Source of the DNA: Triparma columacea
Lineage: Eukaryota > Sar > Bolidophyceae > Parmales > Triparmaceae
Assembly: GCA_030267965.1 (NCBI GenBank)
Contig: BRYA01001029.1
Span: 1-11,042 of the forward strand
Length of the DNA stretch: 11,042 nt
Direction of reading: 5' to 3'
This document shows positions 1-6,245 of this stretch, one piece after another. Position 1 is the stretch's first letter. Each line of letters starts with the position of its first letter. Position numbers and translations under genes: made by a program. The notes under the pieces were generated by a model, which did not search any database, was not told the origin of the DNA, and worked only from the letters and a program-made list of their open reading frames with translations.

Positions 1-1379
1 CGGCTTCGCATCCTGTACATGTTGGCGCTGCCTCCCCAGAGTATTTGCCGGCTTCACATCCTGTGGTTTTTCGCGTTTTTTCTTATGTTAGATATTTTGT
101 CTTTGGCGTGTGACTCGTTTTTTTTCCACTCCCTTGACCCCTAGGACCCCCCTTGGACCCCCTCCGAAAATCTAAGAACCCCCAGTTCTCAAGAAGAAAC
201 AAACTTACCTTGGCATGTCGATTCTGACGTAGCTGCAGTTGTGGACGAGTATTTGCCGGCTTCACATGCTGAGGTTTTGGCGTTTGTTTGTGGATCATTT
301 GGAGTTAGATGTAGATGTGAGTTTTTGTTTATTGTTTTCCCAAACAAACCCGAACAAATCGGGCCCCCCCACACCAAGCCCACACCTCGGCCACCCCCGA
401 TCCAACCTTGACGCGCCTGAAACAACCAACCCAAACAAGTTCGGGTTCTCTGAAAGCAATAAACTCACCTTGACACGTTGTGGCAGCAGTGGCTCCCTCT
501 ACTCCAGAATAGGTTCCCGCTTGGCACTTGTCGCATGATGAGGTTGAGGCGAAAGCGTAGGTTCCTGCGGGACATTCTTCGACGCATGTTGACGCTGCCT
601 CCCCAGAGTACTTGCCGGCTTCGCACCCTGTGGTTTTGGTGTTTTTTCTTGTGTTAGATATTTTGTTTGTGTGTGCCTCGTTTTTTTTCACCCCCATGAC
701 CCCTCGGACCCCCCTCGGACCCCCCCTTGGACGGACCCCCCTCCCAAAATCGAAGAAACCCCGCTTCTCGAGGAGAAACAAACTTGGACGGACCCCCCCC
801 TCGAGAAGAAACAAACGTACCTTGGCATGGGTTTCCTCCTTTGGCATATTCTCCAGTTCCCTCCGTGTACCGACCAGAAGGGCAGCCCGTGCATTGTGCC
901 GTGGATAAGTAGGATCCGGAATATCCTGAATACCAAAACATAGCGTAGAAATCAGTACATGCACATACGTTCCATCCTGAGATATCCTGATTGAAGTCCC
1001 AGGCGCTCATAAACATGTATGACATAGAAGTAACCTGGGACGTATCCCATCCTGAGATATCCTGATTGAAGTTGGAGGCGTAGTAAAACATGTATGACAT
1101 AGAAGAAACCTGGGAGGTATCCCATCCTGAGATATCCTCATTGAATTGTTTGTACTCGGAACATAAACTACCACACTCGCAAGAATATGACGATCCACAA
1201 AACAACTTAGACATGTCGGTGATCAAGGAGGTATCCCAATTGTTGATGGGACCCTTGTCGGAAGATCCACTAAGGTGAGAATCGATGGCATCCTTCAATG
1301 CTTGTTTGGTCGTAGGTTGGAATCCAAGGACAACGATCCCTTGCAAGAGGGTCAGGATGAGGAAGAGCATAATTTTCAT
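1..1379 (-). CDS. Secreted/surface protein with DUF285 repeats and cysteine-rich GCC2/GCC3-like modules (5' part; 3' end outside window)
   Basis: Four exons are visible in gene order: 1379-821, 627-469, 268-209 and 60-1. They are separated by GT-AG introns at 820-628, 468-269 and 208-61, all phase 1. They give 279 complete residues and the protein continues past the window edge. Residues 1-20 form a hydrophobic signal peptide, so the product should be exported. Residues 45-155 hold four DUF285 (BspA-like) repeats with NWDTS or GWDTS/GWNV cores; W86, W111 and W136 are exactly 25 apart. From about residue 163 come cysteine-rich modules of the GCC2/GCC3 ephrin-receptor-like kind, with CEAGKYS repeated in exons 2, 3 and 4 and CPAGTYA and CQAGTYS inside exon 2. 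Exons 2 (159 bp) and 3 (60 bp) are symmetric 1-1 modules. Such proteins are common in large surface-protein families of algae and protists; their ligands are unknown. The start is the first ATG of the open frame; a second ATG three codons later is possible. Confidence 0.85.
61..208 (-). repeat. Intron 3 of the DUF285 gene, homologous to intron 1
   Basis: This 148-bp intron starts GTAAGT and ends CAG. By eye it aligns over nearly its whole length with intron 1 (628-820). On the plus strand both share GTTAGATATTTTGT, CTCGTTTTTTTTC, runs of GGACCCCCC and AGAAGAAACAAAC near the donor. CTAAC lies at 91-87 as a probable branch point. The following exon bases also match, so the duplicated unit reaches into coding sequence. 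Confidence 0.8.
269..468 (-). other. Intron 2 of the DUF285 gene
   Basis: A 200-bp phase-1 intron starting GTGAGT and ending CTCAG, with CTAAC at 308-304. It shares the general style of introns 1 and 3 (GT-rich donor side, purine-rich middle on the coding strand) but I could not align it with them convincingly. It may be an older, more diverged copy or unrelated. Confidence 0.75.
628..820 (-). repeat. Intron 1 of the DUF285 gene, homologous to intron 3 and carrying an internal duplication
   Basis: A 193-bp phase-1 intron starting GTACGT and ending CACAG, with CTAAC at 657-653. It matches intron 3 but is 45 bp longer because its donor-side segment is present twice: plus-strand CGAGAAGAAACAAAC near 803-817 recurs as CGAGGAGAAACAAAC near 769-783, each copy next to a run of GGACCCCCC. 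Confidence 0.8.
973..1140 (-). repeat. 75-bp tandem coding repeats (DUF285 units)
   Basis: Plus-strand CATCCTGAGATATCCT begins at 973, 1048 and 1123, exactly 75 bp apart, which equals one 25-residue DUF285 unit. The first two copies also share ACATGTATGACATAGAAG and are nearly identical between those anchors. Such high nucleotide identity points to recent unit duplication or gene conversion. Confidence 0.9.
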
Positions 1380-1831
1380 ATATATGGTGAAGGTTAGGCC
1401 TTAAATGGAGAGGTAGAAGGAGGCAAGGGTTTCGAGGGGGTCCAAGGAAATTTAGAAGTATCTCCAAGTAGTGGGGGGTATGGGGTACGTGGGGGATACG
1501 GTGAAAGATAGGGGTAAGTATGTGGTAGGTATGGGTGAGTGTGTAGTTGTGTAGTTGTGTAGAGTTGTGTGTGTCTTTACAACATTTCTGTTGCGGTTCA
1601 TGGCAATTTTGGGGAGAAAGGTCAAAATTCTTATTTTCAAAGTGTTGGAAGGCTAGGTGCCCGAATCGTAAATTGAGACCTTTACTTTACTAAACACACA
1701 CACAACCACGCACCCTTCAAAACACCAAGTTAATAAGCTTATGAACCCATCACTCTCACCAACCTCATGACATCACTAATTTTTAAACTCAAAAAGAGGC
1801 ACCTTGGAGCTGCTACCGGCCTACACCCGTG
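1380..1831. other. Intergenic region: 5' flank of the DUF285 gene and 3' flank of the oxidoreductase gene
   Basis: No gene is evident here. The segment 1471-1580 is a G/T-rich low-complexity stretch on the plus strand (CA-rich on the coding strand of the DUF285 gene), with G runs at 1472-1477, 1482-1485, 1491-1495 and 1511-1514 and GTGTAGTT-like repeats near 1540-1565. It should hold the promoter of the DUF285 gene, but no TATA box is convincing. No AATAAA was found for the oxidoreductase gene. Confidence 0.6.
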
Positions 1832-3448
1832 CTACCATTGCTCTCCGACACTCGCACTCCCCCGCTTCCTCCCTCTCCCCCCCCTCGTCTCTTCCTCGTT
1901 CACCCCAAAACGCCTCACGTCAAACCCACTGATGTCGCACGTTGAAGCTTCCCCTTTGGTGATGAGCTCAGCCATTGACTTCCCCGCGGCTGGGGCCCAC
2001 AGAATTCCCCAGCAGTTGTGGCCGCAGTTGATGAACGCGTTCTTGAAACCAGGCACTCCCCCCATGATGGGGAGCGCATCAGATGGACAAGGTCTCATGC
2101 AAGCCTGCGTGACATCGGGCACAAGGTTTGTGTACGTGCTGGATATTTGGTGAAGTGCTTGGGTTGCAGCAGTAACCCGCTGGGGGTTGGGGTCACAGCC
2201 TGACGTGAGGAACCGCCCCTCTTTGAGATCGTCAGAGCCAATATAGTCGCTGCCCCCCACTCCACAGCAGTAGATGGTGCCGTCTGGTCGAGGGTAAACC
2301 TCAATGTGCGTGCCATACCGGTCGTCCTCCCCACAGAAGAGCGCGACGCCCTCTGATTTAGTCGCCTCCCTAGAAGGCCACACGACCGACGTTGATTTTA
2401 TCCCCTCCATCGGGACATTGATTGTCGGGAACCACGTCTCCGCGAACGGCCCCCATGGTCCCATAGCGACGACCATGGCGTCACACTCGAGTAGTTCCCC
2501 TCCCTCGATCTGCGGGGGTGATGGGGGATTAGGGGATGACTGCCAAAATTTAAGAACGCAGGCGCCTGACGCACTAGCGTTGTCCGCGAAAAAAGCATAA
2601 CCTTTCAAAAGTCGTTTTGCCCCTCACCTTGACCCCCGTGACCTTCCTCCCCCCACCCTCCTCCGGCACGGTTTCCACTCCGATGACCTTGCTGTTGAGC
2701 CTGACAGTGGCGCCAGACTGGGAGATAGCCATTTCGGTGAACTCGCGAGGGTGTACCTGGGCCGTGTCGCTAGAGTCTCCCATCACGTCTACCCTACCAC
2801 CGGCGCCATCTAACCAAGCTAAGGAGAGGCGGGGGGTGTTATTGAGCTGGAAATCATCGTGCCGGCGCATTGCTCTTCTCCCATTCTTACCTGGGTGGAA
2901 GCTTCCCTTCTTATTGAAAGTTCTCGAACCTGCCCCCACACTGAGCACAGGGAGCCTCCGATAGCTCTTGAGACCCCATTCCTTTGCCAGCTGCTCATGT
3001 AGGTCGAAAGAAGCGTGGTGTAATGTCTCTGTAATCGAGCCGTCACCCCAACTCCTTGCGAGGAAGCCACCCCCTTTTCCGGACGCATGGGGGGCGACTC
3101 TGTCGTTGGCCTCTACAACTGTGATCTTTGTGGCAGGGGAGATCTTAGAAGTCCCTGCCAATGAGCGAAGGGATGAGTGAAGTGAAGCGAAGCGAAGGGA
3201 TGAGTGAAGCGAAGGGATGAAGTGAAGCGAAGGGATGAAGTGAAGCGAAGGGATTGTGAAGCGATGTGATGAGACAAGCAAGTAGAATAAAGCTTACAGT
3301 ATGCGACGGAAGCCCCCTGTATTCCGCCCCCCACAATGAGGAGATTTTTGGGGGGAATTGCAGCCATTTGAAGTGAGACAGTGGCTTGTAGAATGAAGAG
3401 TAGTAGTGTTAGCGGAGATAAAGTGTAATAAGTTGATAAATTGTGCAT
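1832..3448 (-). CDS. FAD-dependent oxidoreductase, DAO fold (Tda3-like)
   Basis: Exons in gene order: 3448-3298, 3154-2628 (probably split again by an intron at 2890-2819) and 2509-1832. Without the extra splice the product is 451 residues, with it 427. Residue numbers below follow the 451-residue form. VGGGIQG at 39-45 is the FAD-binding dinucleotide loop and E65 in TVVEA is the expected ribose-binding acid at the end of the second strand. TAQVHPREFTE (181-191), AMGPWGPF (241-248) and the C-terminal CGHNCWGIL (388-396) followed by AGKSMAELI are typical of the DAO branch that includes yeast Tda3 and fungal and plant relatives. These enzymes are flavoproteins whose substrate is poorly defined. 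The N-terminus (residues 10-25) is hydrophobic, suggesting a signal peptide or organelle-targeting leader; M28, just before the Rossmann fold, would give a cytosolic form. The codon one before the chosen ATG is TTG, so translation should begin at 3448. Confidence 0.85.
2510..2627 (-). other. Intron of the oxidoreductase gene
   Basis: A 118-bp phase-0 intron starting GTGAGG and ending CCGCAG, with CTAAT at 2532-2528 and a C-rich tract before the acceptor. Removing it joins the GVK end of exon 2 to IEGGELLECDAMVVAMGPW, restoring the usual strand order of the DAO fold. Confidence 0.85.
2819..2890 (-). other. Probable in-frame 72-bp intron of the oxidoreductase gene
   Basis: The coding strand shows CCCAG|GTAAGA at the donor, then a pyrimidine-rich stretch ending TCCTTAG before CTTGG. 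The length is a multiple of three and the segment has no in-frame stop, so the frame is open with or without splicing. If retained it codes for 24 extra residues (139-162, rich in R and N). If spliced, HP joins directly to AWLDG, closer to the compact spacing I expect for this family. I favour splicing, but expression data would decide. Confidence 0.6.
3155..3297 (-). other. First intron of the oxidoreductase gene, largely a minisatellite
   Basis: A 143-bp intron starting GTAAGC and ending GGCAG. It joins SVAY plus one base to a codon read as W, then TSKISPATKITVVEA, completing the beta-alpha-beta unit of the FAD site. It lacks the CTAAC motif seen in most neighbouring introns. Confidence 0.8.
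3164..3276. repeat. Intronic minisatellite, unit about 17-18 bp
   Basis: Plus-strand units of the form GCGAAGGGATGAAGTGAA follow each other; two are identical (3209-3226 and 3227-3244) and the others vary from 16 to 22 bp or are degraded. About six units fill roughly four fifths of the intron. Confidence 0.9.
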
Positions 3449-3652
3449 CAAATGGAATCTGGGGAACTGAGAGAAAAAATAGCTCCTCCTCCACCTCCTT
3501 AAACAAATTGTCGCCTAAATTTAATCGTGTGCCAACATTTCCCCTATAAACATCATTGTCGTAAAGTAGTCTAGCTACTTCATTGCTGTTTTAAGTAGCT
3601 TCATCCTTTACCCCTTCGAACTTTTGGAATATTTAGAATAAATTGACAACAT
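3449..3652. promoter_or_regulatory. Divergent intergenic region, putative bidirectional promoter
   Basis: The oxidoreductase gene (minus) and the Kir channel gene (plus) begin at the two ends of this 204-bp gap, so both promoters must lie in or overlap it. CCTATAAAC at 3542-3550 is the only TATA-like string I see, about 100 bp upstream of the channel ATG. AATAAA at 3637-3642 lies 10 bp before that ATG and is unlikely to be a polyadenylation signal. Confidence 0.5.
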
Positions 3653-5493
3653 ATGGACGACCCAACTGTAACACTTTCGCCTAATCACGCTTCTAGAGAT
3701 GATGACGGTCTGGTGATGGATCAGGATCAAGCTATTGGCCTCCAGCAATCCAGCCAGGAGGACCATATCAACCCCGACGAGCACACAAAAATGTCAGCTG
3801 TGATGCCGAAGAGACGGCTTTGCGTGCGGGACCTTCCGTTCCATCAGAGCTCCAACAAGCTCAGGATCAGGAACTCCAAAAGGGCGAGGATGGGCAGGCT
3901 CTTATCTGAAGATTGGTTCCATGTATTTCTTCGCTTAACAACCATAGAGAGCATCACTTACCTCATCGTGTGTTGGACGGTCTTCATCCTCATATTTGCC
4001 GGATTTTACGTTGCGGCAGACACTGTTCAGCCTGACGTCGACTGTGGGTTGACAAAGAATAGGTGAGAGTGGGGTGGGGGGAGAGTGGGGGGCGAACGAC
4101 GCCATTGACACGATATATATACTTATATCCAGGTGACGCGATATATATACTTATATCTAGGTATGCGCAACCTTCCTTGAGATCCACTGCATCCTAAAAG
4201 GCTCTCTGTCAATAGTCTTTCTCAACTCACAAGCCCTGCAACCCTCTCAACCATTGCTTCACCCCTAACCCCCCCCCCCCCCCTCAGCAACGAGATCTTG
4301 GGGTTTTCCGCCGCGTTCGCGTTCTCGCTTGAGACCACCACGACAGTCGGTTACGGCCTACCTGGTAGCAGCAATGCCTTCTTTGAGGGGTGTCCCGAGC
4401 TCCAGGTTGTCATTTACTTCCAAATGCTCTTCTCCATCCTCTTCAATGCCTTCTTGTTCGCTTTCTTCTTCGCAAGGGTCGCACGCTGCGAGACAAGGGG
4501 TATACAGGTGGTGTTTGGGCAGAAGGCCATCATAAAGAGGTGCGTTTGGGTGGGGGTGATGTTGTCGTTGTGGTAACCGACCCTAACCAATCCCCAATGA
4601 TCACTCCTCTTCCATCCCCCCAAGATTGAGAGATGGGAGGTTCACATTCAACTTTCGCGTTTATGACGTGGACTCGAGGTGCCCCCTGGTGGAGGCCCAC
4701 GTTAGGCTTTATGCCATTAAGAAGGACATTGGCGAGCGAGACATGAAGTTCGAGGTGATGAGGCTCTCGAGCCCAAATGACGATTTGGGAGCGGTAATCT
4801 ACCCCTCCCTCCCATCGGTGGTTTCTCATACCATAGATTCATACAGCCCCATCCACTTAAATTCGTCCTCGGGCTCGAAGGTTGAGGAAGCCTTTCATAT
4901 CGATAGTTGTGGAATGGATTTGAGAGAGGTGAGCGCGTCAATCATCGTTGCCATGGCGCTACAACGCCCATCTAGCTAATCGAACATACTCCTACTGTCC
5001 CAACCCACCCACACCACAGGACGACAGCAGAACCGGAGGTCGGGATGACTACCGCTGCATGGTCTGTGGGGAAACTTACTCCACCGTCGACTGCCTCACC
5101 AGGCATATTGCATACTCCGGAATGCTAGAGAAGAACGACAGCGTTGGAAAGGGCGGAGGGGCCAAGAGGCATCTCGACGTGTCCCTCAAGGAAATGAAAA
5201 TGTGGAAGGTCACCAAGGACAAGCAGACCACGGGCACGACTACGGGCATGTACTACGAAGAGTTTAAGAGCCTCTTCGAGACAGAGGAGGTCGAAATCCT
5301 TGCCGTCGTTGAGGCGATCGATCCGCTCATGAGCGGGACTTTCCAGGCCATCCAGAGCTACACTGCCGAAGATCTTGAGTTTGGGGGGAATTTTGCTCCC
5401 TGCCTCGTCAAAGACTATCAGGACAAAAAAAGTGTTGCCGCTGTCGACCTCGCCCAGTTCCACAGAGTCATTGGAGAAGGAGCCGCTGTTTGA
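3653..5493 (+). CDS. Inward-rectifier (Kir-type) potassium channel subunit with a large cytoplasmic insertion
   Basis: Four exons, 3653-4062, 4288-4539, 4625-4928 and 5020-5493, encode 479 residues. Kir channels are tetramers with two membrane helices per subunit and a cytoplasmic beta-sandwich domain; they pass K+ and set the resting potential. Visible here: a slide-helix region EDWFHVFLRL (86-95), TM1 (about 99-123), pore helix with SLETTTT (150-156), filter TVGYG (156-160), TM2 (about 177-199), and the cytoplasmic RDGRFTFNFRVYDVD...VEAHVR (223-248), VVSHTIDSYSPIHL (286-299) and EVEILAVVEAIDPLMSG (412-428). C131 and C172 match the pair of extracellular cysteines that form the conserved disulfide. 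Between about residues 300 and 407 there is an insertion of roughly 108 residues where animal Kirs have a short loop; it contains a C2H2-like motif. N190 occupies the TM2 rectification position. The C-terminus ends seven residues after FHRVI, without a long tail. Confidence 0.9.
4063..4287 (+). other. Intron 1 of the Kir gene
   Basis: A 225-bp intron starting GTGAGA, with G-rich runs just after the donor, a duplicated 28-bp element, CTAAC at 4265-4269 and an almost pure C tract (4269-4283) before CTCAG. It interrupts the turret, ending in KN plus AG; joining to C gives S, then NEILGFSAAFAFSLE. Confidence 0.9.
4109..4161 (+). repeat. Tandem 28-bp direct repeat in Kir intron 1
   Basis: CGATATATATACTTATATC occurs at 4111 and again at 4139, each copy followed by CAGGT or TAGGT, giving a period of 28 bp. 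The unit is AT-rich within a GC-rich intron. Confidence 0.9.
4540..4624 (+). other. Intron 2 of the Kir gene
   Basis: An 85-bp intron starting GTGCGT and ending CCAAG, with CTAAC at 4583-4587. Splicing joins QKAIIK plus AG to A, giving R and then LRDGRFTFNFRV, the start of the cytoplasmic domain. The spacing fits Kir channels without gaps. Confidence 0.9.
4929..5019 (+). other. Intron 3 of the Kir gene
   Basis: A 91-bp phase-0 intron starting GTGAGC and ending CCACAG, with CTAAT at 4976-4980. It falls inside the family-atypical insertion. Retention would meet a TAA at 4977 and truncate the channel before the second half of its cytoplasmic domain. Confidence 0.8.
5050..5118 (+). other. Degenerate C2H2 zinc-finger-like motif inside the Kir insertion
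   Basis: Residues 333-355 fit the classical spacing: Y333, C335-x2-C338, Y342, L348, H351. The position expected for the second histidine is S355, and no histidine lies within reach. Either zinc is bound by three residues plus another donor, or the motif has decayed or is a coincidence. Confidence 0.5.
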
Positions 5494-5527
5494 CGTAGAG
5501 GTTGTTTGAGGGGGCGTGGGGGTCAAG

Positions 5528-5563
5528 AGATAGTTGAAGAAAATTAGATAGTTGAAGAAAGTT
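5528..5563 (+). repeat. Tandem 18-bp repeat in the Kir 3' flank
   Basis: AGATAGTTGAAGAAAATT (5528-5545) is followed directly by AGATAGTTGAAGAAAGTT (5546-5563), one mismatch. It lies 35 bp after the stop codon, probably within the 3' UTR. Confidence 0.85.
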
Positions 5564-5750
5564 AGAAAAAGAAGAGATAGAGAGAAAGATTATATAGGTG
5601 CATAAACAAGATTAGACGGAAACTCCCTTGCGTACCTGGACTCTACGTAACACCTATAATTTCATGTCAGTGGTCCACCACACAATACAATGGTTAGAAA
5701 AAAACAAAAATGATCTGATCAAAATATCTATTTTGTGTCATTGATCATAT

Positions 5751-6056
5751 ATGTATTCAATTTGGATTTTTTGTACGATTGAACATTAATTAAAAAAATA
5801 TTTAAATAAATTTTTTCATTTCCGCACAAAAGCACATGGTATATCTTTTGGGTTAGATTTGATGTATGATATAGTACAAATTGATGCTAATGATCCAATT
5901 GCGATGAAATCCATAAAATATTTTTGCGAGAGTTAATTATATGTAAAGGCAACATTTCTAAATGATTTTATAAATATTTGATACGATAAAATATCTAATG
6001 CAGAATTTAAAGACTATTCCATAGTAAAAAATGATTTAGGAATGACCCTTTTTTAA
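5751..6056 (+). pseudogene. Possible decayed coding remnant in the AT-rich island
   Basis: One plus-strand frame has 101 codons with only three internal stops (5787, 5934, 5979), including an open run of 48 codons at 5790-5933. At about 24% GC roughly nine stops would be expected by chance. The reading contains mixed, protein-like segments such as GLDLMYDIVQIDANDPIAMK. I recognise no family. With six frames to choose from this is only suggestive. Confidence 0.2.
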
Positions 6057-6245
6057 CATTTTCCATAAACATTTTTTGAGGCGTTTTCTATATTCCATTA
6101 CTAAATTTTGTGGTGTCCTAACCATTTGGCTCCTTCTTTAACCCGTTCGCCACTATTTCCTCGACACACACACACTAAAAATACTTAAAAATCTGAATAT
6201 CATCTCGATATCTCCTCCCTCCCACACCTCCACTCCAACCCCATT

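Larger units (their letters stand above)
5494..6245. other. Intergenic region with an AT-rich island
   Basis: It begins with the 3' flank of the Kir gene, including a tandem 18-bp repeat at 5528-5563. From about 5700 to 6060 the GC content is near 24% by hand count (85 of 360), against 50% or more in nearby exons. The last 90 bp before COG8 are pyrimidine-rich with a short CA repeat at 6165-6174 and should include the COG8 5' UTR. I see no intact gene, tRNA or clear polyadenylation signal. Confidence 0.7.

Noticed and set aside
329..964. 211-codon minus-strand ORF across exons and introns of the DUF285 gene
   Set aside because: It reads through intron 1 in the frame of exon 2 and into intron 2, with low-complexity GGP/RGV segments. 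Splicing at GT-AG sites gives the better protein.
1767..2153. 128-codon plus-strand ORF
   Set aside because: Antisense shadow of the last oxidoreductase exon, whose sense reading has clear DAO motifs.
2847..2890. 44-bp GT-AG segment in the oxidoreductase
   Set aside because: Removing it creates an immediate TAA (CCA GCT CAA TAA). The longer 72-bp segment ending at 2819 keeps the frame.
3164..3276. CRISPR-like array
   Set aside because: The short units run directly into each other without unique spacers, inside a eukaryotic intron; it is a minisatellite.
3637..3642. AATAAA as a polyadenylation signal
   Set aside because: It lies between two divergent 5' ends, where no transcript should end.
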